60,000 nt of DNA from Symsagittifera roscoffensis (Eukaryota; Xenacoelomorpha; Acoela; Convolutidae). The translations under genes were made by a program, and so were the position numbers. The notes under the pieces were generated by a model. The model worked only from the letters and a program-made list of their open reading frames with translations, did not search any database and was not told the origin of the DNA. The stretch lies in the NCBI RefSeq assembly GCF_963678635.1, contig NC_087070.1, positions 52,056,750 through 52,116,749 on the forward strand, given 5' to 3'. This document shows positions 39,401 to 44,789 of this stretch, piece after piece; within the stretch, counting starts at the first letter, position 1; each line of letters begins with the position of its first letter.

Positions 39401-42400
39401 TTTTAACTAAAATTCCGCCCTTTATATCTGATTGCTTGTCACTTCTTCACTGTTAGTAACAGAGCAAAAGATGAATGTAGATATTGAAAAAAAGTTAAGT
39501 TATAAATTTGCACAATACTTACATTTTTTGGTCAATTTCAGCCATCCTCGCTGCAACAGCATTGTCAATCCACTTATTGACACCTACAAACAAAACAAAC
39601 TAACTTGCTTTGATCAAAAACAAACTTTTTTTAGTATAAAAACATAAATTTTAGTGAATCATTCAGATAAACTTCATCCTGTAACTATCTATTTCAGAAA
39701 ATTGATTTTATAAAATTATTCAGCTATTTCAAATTGGTTGCGAATTCTAATCACACGGAATTTCTCAAGTTTTACTTAATTGAACAGATTATAAAAAGTC
39801 GAGCATTAAGAATTCACTTAATACAGGCATCATGAAGGTGAAAAAAATTATTAACTTAAATACGAAATCAATATATTCATATAACCAATTCTAAGCAAAC
39901 TGTCAACCTCAGCCCAAAGTTTATTACACAGAGGCGAAACCGCACTTCTCAATCACGTTTAAAAAATCAGCTGCAAAAAAACTTGAAAACATAAAAATCT
40001 CGAGAACATTTGCCGGAATCGAAACGCCGATCGGGAGATAACGACTCTAGCATCCCGCTTGACATAAAAAACTTCCAGCTATAATGAAGCTTAGCATACT
40101 CATGATATTAAATTGCCAAAGCTATGCAGCAAGCGTGCGGCCATCAAAATGAGCACTATTTTACACCAAATTGGTTGGAACAAATATTAGAATGATAGCA
40201 TAACACTAGGCTTGCAAGTAAAAACGAATTTCAAAGCAAATACATGTGGCCCTAAAGCTCTTCGAATTTCTAAAACAATATTTGATTGACACTTTTTTGA
40301 TTAAACTAGCCCAATTGAAAAAAAACTGGAAAAAACCTAGCCCAATAGGTAATTTTTTTTAGTCCACTGAGAAATCTGAAAAAAACTCCTGTTTCGAAAC
40401 TCGAAGTCGATCACGTTATCTTTACACTTTTGCAGTTCAAAAAAGGAGTGTGCCTTCCTTGAACTAAAAAAAAAACAAAAGAAGAACTTCATTAAAAAAA
40501 ATCTAAAGTCAAACCGCGCAAATTTTAATTTTTACGTGAATAAAATTTAAGACTTTTTCATGAAAAAAAAACAACCAAGGATAGCCGGTTATTGTGCAAG
40601 TAGCACATTATGTTCTGACCATAGTCCTAAACATACCCAAAAGAAAGTTTTTTTTCAAATTAGTGTAGTTTTTCTGCGTGGTGTGATACAATGATCTGAT
40701 AAAACTGGAATTGAGGCATATTCGACAGTCATAGTAGTGTAGGCAAATTTAGAAAAATTGCAGAAAAACTACTTTAAAAAATTAAGAAAAACACAAAAAC
40801 AATTCAATCACTTTTTTTTAATGATTGAATTCCTAAAACGGAATTTCTTTTTTAATTCCTAAACCGGAATTTCAAAACTCTTGCATTACTTGAGTAAAAC
40901 TACAAGCATAAATAAACCGTAGTAAGACTACTCACTTGCTCGCTTTATTAGCTCGAAATAAAAAAAATCAAAGAATTTAAACCGTTTGTTTTTCAATACT
41001 GAGAAAACTTTTCGAAATTTTCGTTCGAATCACGACTGAAAGGGCTTCAATTTAGTATATCACTCGACCCATTGCGTTGATTAATTGTCTTACCTGACTT
41101 TGATGGAAAAAAACATCACCCGAATAAAAAATTCCTCGCCATTTTTCAAATCCTTCAATGAGTGTTTTGAGTATGAGGTGTTAGTTTATAAGCCCAGAAG
41201 ATCAGCATGAAAAACCAGAGGAACAAAATGAAAAACCGCACAAATGAAAAAAACCGCACTTTACATAGGATGACCAGATATTTCAATTTATTGACACAAA
41301 AATCGTTGCTCGCAGAACAATTTGTCAATATTTGTCATTTAGCTGACTAACGGATTATCCACAATTGGACTTGTTCACGTATGACTGCTGCATGGGCTGT
41401 AAGGGGTTTCTAACTGTCAAGGCTCAAATCTTTTCTAGCGGGACTTAGAGATTTTAGCGGGGCTTAGAGTGAAAACGCGCCATTAGCAGAATCAACGGAA
41501 TATTTGTGCTCGGGTGGGTTTTTTTTCTTCAGACAAATTTCGACTTTTTAACTAGCAAGTTTTGACGGAATTTTTTAATATCATTCGAAAACTATTGTTG
41601 TCTTGAGCTTTAAATTGAAAAGATATTTTACCTGTGATCTTTTTTCGTAAAGTTATGGGGGTTTAAAGATTTTGGTCAATTTAAAAAGATATTTTACCTG
41701 TGATCTTTTTTCGTAAAGTTATGGGGGTTTAAAGCCATTTTGGTCAATTTGGGACAATTAACGCGCGATATATTTTGCGCAATTAACGAGTAAGCGGAGA
41801 TTTAATCCGTCTTAGAAATCGTTCCAAATTGGTTCAAGGAAGGTTATTTGCCATGATTGATTTGTTAGTAGGATTAAAAGTTATCACTTTGTTCTTAATA
41901 TGACGTGTGGGGTGATGTTTTCACAAAAAAATCTCTAACTTTTTTCTGAGAATTTTTTAAATTTTATTTTATTACAATTAGATTTTTCTTGTTATTACTG
42001 CTCCATAGACCTTCAAAGGCAGTCGGAACATTCAGGGCTTCGCCTTGTTACGAGCAGTCTTGTTTCTTTTCAAAAAGTCATAGAGCATTTGTATTAAATT
42101 TGTTCACATTGTCTAGTCAGTGCCACTTAAACTGGGCGGAAATGAAAACGGATTATAATGGCTTGAACGGGGCCTAGGAAATTAGAGGATAAGCAAATTA
42201 GACGGATACTACAAAAACGAATTTAGACGGAATTTATTTTTTACAGATCTGGCATTTTAGACGAAAAAGCTATGAAAAGGAAAGGGCCAACAAAATTTTT
42301 TCTTAAGAGTCAAGTTTCACAAATACAAAAAGAACATAAAATGTCAATATCTATCAAAACAATTAGTTTAAATGAACATAAAATGTCAAATCTGAATATT

Positions 42401-44523
42401 ATAGTAGAGCTTTGAATTGAATAAATTATGCATGATTGACTTGTAATTTTTTTGGCCACCGAAATTGAACTGTTGTCTACAAACAATTTTATTTTTCTAA
42501 CGCAATTTGTGTGCAAACAAAGTTAATTTATCTCACTTTCGTTTATTTTCTCACAATTGCAGTTTTGCTAAACCGTCTAATTTCCTTTTAAGTACCTCCG
42601 TCTAATTTGCTTATCGTCTAATTTCTCAACCCCCGGCTTGAACTAATTTTCTTCGCAAATAGAAAAATGGTTGAAAAAGATGTGAAATCTTGTTTATTAA
42701 CGATTTTGAAGCAAATTTGGGTGTCTTTTCGGCTATACCCCTTAAGTAATGAAAAAGGAAAATGAAACTTCTGTATTACAGAATTAAATCTATATTACAC
42801 AAAAAGTCGGGATATGAATAAAGGACATGCGAAAAGGGTTTTCCTTTAATTTTTTTTGCCGTTTTCTCCACATAAACTCCAAAAATATCACAGCAAATAC
42901 AGTTTTCAGGCCCATGTGAACAATCTCCCCCAAAATAGACCAAGAAAATAATCTCCCTCGTAAAGTTAAACGACAAATTTTAGCAGTGAGGCCACTAAAT
43001 CTGATTGGCTGAAAAATATTACTTTGAACTAAATGAACAATCTCTCCCTATTTTGATTTTTCATGTTGGTTCAACGCTCTGGAGATCCAGGTTGGGTAAG
43101 ACAGTGCCGAAAACAAAAATTTGTTAAAGAGTGCCGAAAATTTGTTAAAGAGTGCAGAAACTGACTTATTTGTTGTGAACTAATTGAGAAAAGAAAAGAA
43201 AGTTTTGTTTGCTCATCGATTTTGGCGCTAAAATTGAGTCTGAACAAGTTTATTTGTCGTGAACTAATTGAGAAAAGAAAAGAAAGTTTTGTTTGCTCAT
43301 CGATTTTGGCGCCAAAATTGAGTCTGAACAAGTTTCAAGTGTCATTATTAATTTTCCCGCCAAAAGCTAGCCTCTTAAATTGCGTTCCAATATTTCCCGC
43401 CTTTTTCGGCACTCTCTAACTTCGGCACTGTCTAACGCCCCCGGAGATCCAACCTGCATTTTTAAAGTTAATCGAATCCATTTTCACTATTTTGACACAA
43501 AAAAGTAAGTTGATGGTTTTGACTTAAACAAATAAGTTAGTTCCTAAAAAGTACTTAAATCACTTAATTTGAAATCAAGTCGTGGAAAATCCTTGCGACT
43601 TATCAGAGAAACCACATAAGGTTTCATTTTTTTAGAACTATTTGTCTTGCAGGGCTTTTTTGCCTTTCACAAATTTAGTTTTGCGTTTTCAAAGTCGCCC
43701 AGTATATCTGTTCAGGGGCGGATCTAGGTTTTTGGAGGGGGGGGGGGGGGCGGATTTTCAATAAATTTTCGAATCTCTTCCAAATAACTAAAGACTCTAT
43801 TTCGACCAAATTTTCAGCGCGGCAGGCGATTTTTGAAAAACCGGCCAAAACACGCGTTTTTAGAAACTTTATGGATAGTTTTGACCAAACAATCGCGTTT
43901 TTTCGGCGCGCGCCCTTTCTCAAAATTAGTATGAGGCAAAAGGTGCCTTTAGAACAAATTAATGGCCGGTGTCAGCCAAAAATCAAGGCCTTCAAATGTA
44001 CCAAAGCGGGAAACTTTGGGTCGTTAAGGGGGATCCTTTGAGTCGTTGGGGGAGGGGCATCCCCCCAAATCCGCTACTGTATCTGGTGAGCCTTGATTGC
44101 ACTTTTCGTATAATTCCAATTGCTATGCTGCTTTCACTTTTTATTGCTTATCGTTAACATTTTTATTCTGCTTTAGTTATGTCACTCAAATCGAAATGTG
44201 TGGCTACACGTTATGTACTATTTTGAATGCATATCACTAATGAAGATGAGACAACTTAGTTGATACAGCACCGATCAAAATGTGCTGTCAATACCTTATA
44301 TCTACTGATATATTTTATTAAACTTTCCTTAGTTTATTTATCACTTTCCTTGTCGTCTCCATTTGAAATCACTGAGAGCACTTCAATATGATACGATAGT
44401 TGAGTACTATGGGCGGGGAGAGAGAGGTTACAGTTAATGGGCTTTCTACTTACCACTGTATATGCAGTAGAGAACGAATAAAGAGGAGACGAGGATTAAA
44501 AATAGCTGCTGATTTTTCTGCAT
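3337..44523 (-). CDS. UXS1: UDP-glucuronate decarboxylase / UDP-xylose synthase, complete gene of 12 coding exons
   Basis: The enzyme converts UDP-glucuronate to UDP-xylose with bound NAD+, supplying xylose for proteoglycan linkers in the Golgi/ER lumen. Exons (descending): 44523-44454, 39583-39523, 39343-39269, 35223-35160, 32793-32548, 26384-26285, 12588-12467, 8694-8531, 7662-7602, 6532-6475, 6381-6278, 3456-3337. They sum to 1245 nt, all phases agree, and the product is 414 aa; human UXS1 is about 420. Residues 1-24 form a signal anchor (MQKNQQ then a hydrophobic run), about 25-85 a charged stem, and 91-99 the Rossmann motif VTGGAGFVG. Catalytic residues seen: STSE (T200, E202), the YDEGK motif (Y229, K233), and R295 in TRSFQYV. 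The C-terminus is a short charged tail. Ten introns are GT-AG and intron 6 is GC-AG. AATAAA candidates lie just past the stop (minus strand, 3315-3320 and 3125-3130). Family assignment is secure; the exact edges of exons 1-3 are inferred from phase and splice motifs. Confidence 0.95.
3914..3975 (-). pseudogene. tRNA-like sequence (tRNA pseudogene or SINE head)
   Basis: On the minus strand an A-box-like TAGCGTAGAGG is followed about 40 nt later by a B box, GGTTCGAACC. No acceptor stem pairs, so it is a degenerate tRNA or a tRNA-derived SINE head inside UXS1 intron 11. Confidence 0.45.
4540..4620 (-). pseudogene. tRNA-Met-like pseudogene or SINE head
   Basis: The minus strand carries AGCTCGATCAGTGG (A-box-like), an anticodon-loop-like CCATAATCC with CAT, and GGTTTGAATCC (B-box-like). 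Stems are poorly paired. A tRNA origin is likely but the copy is non-functional. Confidence 0.45.
6278..6381 (-). CDS. UXS1: UXS1 coding exon 11
   Basis: The exon is 104 nt and encodes [20 protein letters not shown] then [14 protein letters not shown]. The DDPQKRKP motif is typical of UXS. The acceptor is GCTGCAG and the donor ATC|GTAAGT. Confidence 0.95.
6475..6532 (-). CDS. UXS1: UXS1 coding exon 10
   Basis: The exon is 58 nt and reads [19 protein letters not shown] plus one base. The acceptor is TTTCAG and the donor G|GTAACG. A 93-bp intron separates it from exon 11. Confidence 0.95.
7602..7662 (-). CDS. UXS1: UXS1 coding exon 9
   Basis: The exon is 61 nt and reads (S)[20 protein letters not shown], a highly conserved UXS segment. 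The acceptor is TTTTAG|T and the donor CTC|GTAAGT. Confidence 0.95.
7756..8000 (+). mobile_element. Partial Tc1/mariner-like MITE, one arm
   Basis: It starts after a TA with TAGTGCTGATTTAAACTATC and matches the left arm of the complete element at 15876 through CCCCAAAAATGGGT. The GCCCAACAAAGTT segment near 8010 also has a counterpart. No matching right arm is found, so the copy is truncated or rearranged. It lies in UXS1 intron 8. Confidence 0.7.
8531..8694 (-). CDS. UXS1: UXS1 coding exon 8 (sugar-nucleotide binding)
   Basis: The exon is 164 nt and encodes [32 protein letters not shown], then [16 protein letters not shown]. The family's conserved Arg is R295. The acceptor is TTTAAG and the donor CAG|GTGAG. 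Confidence 0.95.
8868..8935 (-). pseudogene. tRNA-like sequence (degenerate)
   Basis: The minus strand has TGGTTAGACTA (A-box-like) and GGATTCGAAACC (B-box-like) at roughly tRNA spacing, without a paired acceptor stem. It lies in UXS1 intron 7. Confidence 0.35.
10082..10490 (+). repeat. Intronic repeat family, copy in UXS1 intron 7
   Basis: Diagnostic blocks are AGAAGTCGATCACGTTTT, GTGACCTTTACACTT and CTTCCTTTTG, followed by a lysine-codon-like A-rich stretch. The same order appears at about 11000-11420, 11845-12255, 33310-34115, 40210-40580 and 44790-45230, and partly at 31150-31400. Confidence 0.65.
11845..12255 (+). repeat. Intronic repeat family, further copy
   Basis: It shows GACAGTTGGAAAAGAGTCAG, then AACTAGAAGTTGATCAGG, then TGACCTTTACACTTC and CTTTCCTTTTAACAAAGG. 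It is the same family as 10082-10490. ORFs in these copies are not conserved between copies. Confidence 0.65.
12467..12588 (-). CDS. UXS1: UXS1 coding exon 7 (YxxxK active site)
   Basis: The exon is 122 nt and supplies [16 protein letters not shown], then [20 protein letters not shown]. Tyr229 and Lys233 form the SDR catalytic pair. The acceptor is GTTCAG|AT and the donor AGG|GTCAGT. It lies across 13.7 kb of intron from exon 6. Confidence 0.95.
12966..14034. mobile_element. Foldback element with roughly 300-bp inverted arms
   Basis: The left arm (about 12966-13255) and right arm (about 13760-14034) are inverted copies. Paired blocks include GGCCTATTAGCATGTGT / CACATGCTACTAGGCC and AGCAATTAGCGAA / TTCGCTAATTGCT. 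The loop is interrupted by the hAT MITE at 13256-13701. No ORF spans the arms. It lies in UXS1 intron 6. Confidence 0.85.
13256..13701. mobile_element. hAT-like MITE with perfect 8-bp TSD
   Basis: The ends are CAGGGGTGTTCA and TGAACACCCCTG. Both flanks read AATAGGCA (13248-13255 and 13702-13709), an exact 8-bp target-site duplication, as hAT transposases make. The interior is rich in GATTAT/ATAATC and ATCGATAT motifs and encodes no transposase. It is nested in the foldback element. Confidence 0.93.
14183..14470 (+). repeat. Dispersed repeat, copy carrying an inserted MITE
   Basis: It runs from CGTCCATTCGGGTCAAACGA through GCTCCGTCCAAACCG to TTCTTTTTGGT and GGTCTGAACATGTCAA. The copy at 22066-22206 is continuous where this one is split by the element at 14280. 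Confidence 0.8.
14280..14407. mobile_element. Short MITE, TIR GGATCTACTTAAC
   Basis: The left end is GGATCTACTTAACAATCCCC and the right end is GATTGTTAAGTAGATCC. The interior holds several C runs and one G run plus two direct copies of ATTGTACCTACTA. The paralogous empty site near 22155 shows it is an insertion. Related termini occur at 56517-56735. Confidence 0.85.
14857..14862 (-). terminator. Pol III terminator of the tRNA-Ile gene
   Basis: A run of six T on the minus strand begins 5 nt past the tRNA 3' end, as expected for RNA polymerase III termination. Confidence 0.75.
14868..14953 (-). tRNA. tRNA-Ile(UAU) with a 13-nt intron
   Basis: The minus strand folds into a full cloverleaf: acceptor GCTCCCG/CGGGAGC, D arm GCTC/GAGC, anticodon stem CCGTA/TGCGG, variable loop ATGTC, T arm GGCGG/CCGCC with TTCGAGC. 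The loop reads CTTATA, then 13 intron bases (GACAGTATGAGCG), then A, placing the intron after position 37. The anticodon is TAT. Animal tRNA-Ile(UAU) genes characteristically contain an intron here. The length is 86 nt (73 plus 13). It lies in UXS1 intron 6 on the same strand. Confidence 0.93.
15087..15302. mobile_element. hAT-like MITE, TIR GGCTCTTTT
   Basis: The ends are GGCTCTTTTCCCTTTTTCC and GGAGGAAAAAGAGCC. The flanks GAACACAA and GGACACAA agree at 7 of 8 bases, consistent with an aged 8-bp TSD. It contains a long G run near the right end. Confidence 0.8.
15696..15727. other. Twin GC-rich hairpins
   Basis: Two adjacent perfect stems, CGCCGC-AAA-GCGGCG (15696-15710) and GCGCGC-GTA-GCGCGC (15713-15727), stand out in AT-rich DNA. 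Their role is unknown. Confidence 0.8.
15876..16536. mobile_element. Tc1/mariner-like MITE with long TIRs and TA duplication
   Basis: The ends CAGTGCTGATTTAAATTATC and its inverse lie between TA dinucleotides (15874-15875 and 16537-16538). The inverted arms extend about 190 bp, past the CCCCAAAAATGGG block. The inner part has further inverted sequence (GGGTTAAATC... / GATTTAACCC). A 96-codon ORF inside has no transposase features. Confidence 0.9.
16547..16786. mobile_element. hAT-like MITE with perfect 8-bp TSD
   Basis: The TIRs are GGGTCTTATGCGTTAAGCGG and CCGTTTAACGCATAAGACCC. The flanks read GCTCCTTT on both sides (16539-16546, 16787-16794), an exact 8-bp TSD. The element is 240 bp with no coding capacity recognised. 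Confidence 0.93.
17030..17190 (+). repeat. Dispersed repeat, inverted partner at 37.8 kb
   Basis: It shares GGTGGAATCCCTCATACGC, GCGCGAAAATAAAAATCAGCC and CCAGGGACTGA with the reverse complement of about 37790-37955. It lies within a stretch (16880-17400) full of CCATTATGG-type motifs that may be another decayed element. Confidence 0.7.
17716..17762. mobile_element. Hairpin remnant with TIR GGCTCTTTTTCC
   Basis: A 47-bp near-perfect palindrome: GGCTCTTTTTCC, CACCACCTTTTGGTGG, GGAAAAAGAGCC. Its ends match the MITE at 15087. An identical copy lies at 19094-19140 because of the higher-order duplication. Confidence 0.75.
19094..19140. mobile_element. Hairpin remnant, duplicated copy
   Basis: This is the same 47-bp palindrome as at 17716, carried along in the second copy of the higher-order repeat. 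Confidence 0.7.
22066..22206 (+). repeat. Dispersed repeat, empty-site copy
   Basis: It matches 14183-14470 but lacks the MITE at 14280: GTCCAAACCG runs straight into GAGTTCTTTTTGGTCC. It interrupts the tandem array. Confidence 0.8.
23220..23905 (-). pseudogene. LINE reverse transcriptase fragment
   Basis: Minus-strand frames give the palm segment (TKAFDMVSH), VPEGSVLSP and the thumb/C-terminal GTSWG motif in the right order but with frame shifts. The catalytic YxDD box is degenerate (the AHD region near 23630). A 152-codon plus-strand ORF over it is antisense and not a gene. Confidence 0.75.
23906..24690 (+). repeat. Divergent tandem repeat, about 5 units of roughly 145 bp
   Basis: Each unit has CATATCTCGAAAACTACAG, a TTGAGnAnTCATATTTGGAGG block, a CCTGAGAGTACTCTGA block and CAACTACAGGGTTG. 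Unit identity is moderate, so the array is old. It sits between the endonuclease and RT halves of the dead LINE. Confidence 0.7.
24700..25402 (-). pseudogene. LINE endonuclease (EEP/APE-type) fragment
   Basis: The open stretch starts at 25402 with a Pro/Asn/Thr-rich leader. It then reads [20 protein letters not shown], a FRETKL match to the usual [22 protein letters not shown] and [10 protein letters not shown]. Past its stop near 24869, in other frames, come [10 protein letters not shown] and an EIIESTF-type motif that normally close this domain. The order fits an apurinic-like endonuclease of a non-LTR retrotransposon. Frameshifts and stops make it non-functional. Confidence 0.8.
25791..26043. 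mobile_element. hAT-like MITE, CAGGGGCGGAT family
   Basis: The ends are CAGGGGCGGATTTAG and CCTAGATCCGCCCCCTG. The flanks CTTAAGAT and CCTAAGAT match at 7 of 8 bases, as expected for an old 8-bp TSD. Internal motifs AAATCAATTTGGTCGACCTA and AAATTTTCGAA are shared with the copies at 37271 and 45836. Confidence 0.88.
26285..26384 (-). CDS. UXS1: UXS1 coding exon 6 (catalytic STSE)
   Basis: The exon is 100 nt and starts [16 protein letters not shown]. It ends ASTSEVYG plus one base and holds the catalytic Thr and Glu. The donor is GGAG|GCAAGT, a consensus GC donor; only that cut joins in frame to exon 7 (GG AGA TCC giving YG-DP). Confidence 0.95.
26445..26600 (+). repeat. Dispersed repeat, partner at 31.68 kb
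   Basis: CTGTGTTTTATATCAACTG and AATATTCTGTAACACAGCTGAA recur with changes at about 31675-31790. It lies in UXS1 intron 5 just upstream of exon 6. Confidence 0.6.
26880..28010 (+). repeat. Old tandem repeat of about 200-260-bp units
   Basis: Recurring blocks in order are GGGCCATAA(A/C)TT, an ACAGGAGCTTCC/GGAAACTTCC block, CCAA(A)ACCTTAG / AATCTTAG, and an AAAATTCACAAA-AAACGG tail. Units are strongly diverged and no ORF is conserved between them. Confidence 0.5.
28190..28330 (+). repeat. Dispersed repeat, partner at 31.82 kb
   Basis: AAGTTCTAGTTGCAGTTACT and AGATAGGTAATTGAGTCATC recur at about 31820-31930, with short internal repetition of GTTCTA-TTGCA. Confidence 0.65.
28700..29840. other. 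UXS1 intron 5, nothing recognised
   Basis: Apart from a short local duplication around 28975-29060 (GCGGGAAATTGATTTCAT twice), I see no gene, tRNA or element ends here. Confidence 0.5.
29841..30893 (-). pseudogene. Unidentified intronless pseudogene
   Basis: One minus-strand frame can be read for about 350 codons with only about five internal stops and no frameshift. Segments include [60 protein letters not shown] and an acidic stretch from [22 protein letters not shown]-rich non-coding DNA would give far more stops. It looks like a decayed retrocopy or domesticated coding segment. The family is not recognised. It lies in UXS1 intron 5, same strand, but does not fit the UXS1 frame or protein. 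Confidence 0.45.
31130..31420 (+). repeat. Intronic repeat family, fragments
   Basis: Two copies of a GTAATGG-TTTTTT-ATAAGAATTTATAAAA block flank the family's TTAGAAGTCGATCACGTTTT segment. Confidence 0.5.
32548..32793 (-). CDS. UXS1: UXS1 coding exon 5 (NAD-binding domain)
   Basis: The exon is 246 nt (82 codons, phase 0 to 0). It carries [35 protein letters not shown] and [18 protein letters not shown], near-diagnostic for UXS. The acceptor is CTTCAG|GTG and the donor AAG|GTCAGC. An antisense ORF over this exon on the plus strand is a shadow. Confidence 0.97.
33310..34115 (+). repeat. Intronic repeat family, long copy pair
   Basis: It contains the head CAGCCAACAGATAGTTGAAA and, near 33630, a second head GCCAACAGACAGTGGAAAGA. 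Then come GAATTCGATCACGTTTTTCG and GTGACCTTTACGCTTCTGCT. It is the best-preserved copy in UXS1 intron 4. Confidence 0.65.
34801..34992. mobile_element. hAT-like MITE, CAGGGGCGGAT family (short copy)
   Basis: The ends are CAGGCGGATTTAGG and CTAGATCAGCCCTG. The flanks ACACTAAT and ACACCAAT match at 7 of 8 bases. The internal ATTCGACGCCCTAACCAACC and CATTTTTGG blocks match the family. Confidence 0.82.
35160..35223 (-). CDS. UXS1: UXS1 coding exon 4 (stem to Rossmann fold)
   Basis: The exon is 64 nt and encodes [19 protein letters not shown] then IL, directly before the dinucleotide-binding loop. Animal UXS1 proteins have KxxRKRIL at this point. The acceptor is TTTTAG and the donor CTG|GTAAGT. 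Confidence 0.92.
36322..36808. mobile_element. hAT-like MITE, TIR (C)AGTGATGTCCAT
   Basis: The left end CAGTGATGTCCAT pairs with ATGGACATCAACG at the right. The flanks AGCTTAGG and AGTTTAGG agree at 7 of 8 bases. The interior is made of AATTTAAATT-type motifs with no coding capacity. Confidence 0.75.
37271..37659. mobile_element. hAT-like MITE, CAGGGGCGGAT family (389 bp)
   Basis: The ends are CAAGGGCGGATTTATGG and CCTAGATCCTCCCCTG. The flanks GCCGAAAA and GTCGAAAG agree at 6 of 8. It carries a long G run near the left end and a C run near the right. Its full-length interior aligns to both halves of the LINE-containing copy at 45836-50962. It lies in UXS1 intron 3. Confidence 0.85.
37790..37955 (-). 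repeat. Dispersed repeat, inverted partner of 17.03 kb
   Basis: This is the reverse complement of 17030-17190, sharing TCAGTCCCTGGAAATGTTAA, TCTGATTGGCTGATTTTTAT and GTATGAGGGATTCCACC. Confidence 0.7.
38759..39198. mobile_element. Probable MITE, TIR GGCTATTCTACCGTTT
   Basis: Inverted blocks GGCTATTCTACCGTTT / AAACGGTAGAAAAGCC and GGGGCAGGGTTGT / ACAACCCTGGGGAGG lie at the two ends. The target duplication is unclear. It is just upstream (in plus coordinates) of UXS1 exon 3. Confidence 0.6.
39269..39343 (-). CDS. UXS1: UXS1 coding exon 3 (stem)
   Basis: The exon is 75 nt, phase 2 on both sides, donor AATAAG|GTAAG. Two AGs lie two bases apart (CTCAGAG|T). Only the second keeps the frame from exon 2, giving [18 protein letters not shown] and onward. 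The stem is charged and probably helical. Confidence 0.8.
39523..39583 (-). CDS. UXS1: UXS1 coding exon 2 (stem)
   Basis: The exon is 61 nt, phase 1 in and phase 2 out, with acceptor TTTGTAG and donor AT|GTAAGT. It reads [19 protein letters not shown], an amphipathic segment like the stem of animal UXS1. Confidence 0.8.
40010..40070 (-). pseudogene. tRNA-like sequence (degenerate)
   Basis: The minus strand shows TGTCAAGCGGG (A-box-like) and GTTTCGATTCC (B-box-like) without a closing acceptor stem. Confidence 0.3.
40210..40580 (+). repeat. Intronic repeat family, copy in UXS1 intron 1
   Basis: CTCGAAGTCGATCACGTTAT, TTTACACTTTTGCAGTTC and the later AAGACTTTTTCATG tail place it in the family at 10082. 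It is followed by AAGGATAGCCGGTTATTGTG, also seen at 10667. Confidence 0.6.
41619..41750 (+). repeat. Tandem duplication of 66 bp
   Basis: Two near-identical copies contain AGATATTTTACCTGTGATCT and GTAAAGTTATGGGGGTTTAA. Confidence 0.85.
42169..42634. mobile_element. TIR element with perfect 9-bp TSD
   Basis: The ends are GGGGCCTAGGAAATTAGA and CTAATTTCTCAACCCCC. The inverted identity continues through GATAAGCAAATTAGACGGA / TCCGTCTAATTTGCTTATC. The flanks read GGCTTGAAC on both sides (42160-42168, 42635-42643). No transposase is seen. It lies in UXS1 intron 1. Confidence 0.88.
43090..43442. mobile_element. TIR element, ACAGTGCCGAA family, with TSD
   Basis: The ends are GGTTGGGTAAGACAGTGCCG and CGGCACTGTCTAACGCCCCC. 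The flanks read GGAGATCCA on both sides (43081-43089, 43443-43451). It contains an 84-bp internal tandem duplication (from about 43168 and 43252). Its terminus resembles a motif repeated in every unit of the 17.8-22.4 kb array. Confidence 0.85.
43713..44079. mobile_element. hAT-like MITE, CAGGGGCGGAT family
   Basis: The ends are CAGGGGCGGATCTAGG and AAATCCGCTACTG. The flanks TATCTGTT and TATCTGGT agree at 7 of 8. It carries a G run after the left end. It lies in UXS1 intron 1, near exon 1. Confidence 0.85.
44454..44523 (-). CDS. UXS1: UXS1 coding exon 1 (start codon and membrane anchor)
   Basis: This exon encodes the first 23 residues plus one base. After MQKNQQ comes a hydrophobic stretch ([16 protein letters not shown]) that fits a type II Golgi signal anchor. 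The donor is G|GTAAGTA. Phase 1 matches the next exon exactly. A possible acceptor (TTTATTTCAG) just upstream, near 44586, suggests a separate 5' non-coding exon beyond it. This exon is too short to stand out as an ORF and was found by searching for a start codon followed by a transmembrane segment. Confidence 0.85.
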
Positions 44524-44789
44524 TCTATATCCACCACGAACACTTTCACAGACTCCACAACACAAAGTCAAAGAAGACCGACGAAACCTGAAATAAAAAA
44601 AAATTACGATATCAGTGGCGAATCATTTTCTTCTTTGAGAGTTCTCAAGAGTACGCTGTACCTCGGCACCCAAAAATATTTCGATACAATATCAAAAAAG
44701 CTGTTTCGGAAGTCTTCGTGATCATTCTTTTTAAGCAAATTAACATACACATCACTTCTAATGTAGAACGTTTGACAGGAACTCACAAA

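Noticed and set aside
41989-42177. 62-codon ORF upstream of the TIR element
   Set aside because: Chance length, ends inside the element boundary, no homology recognised.
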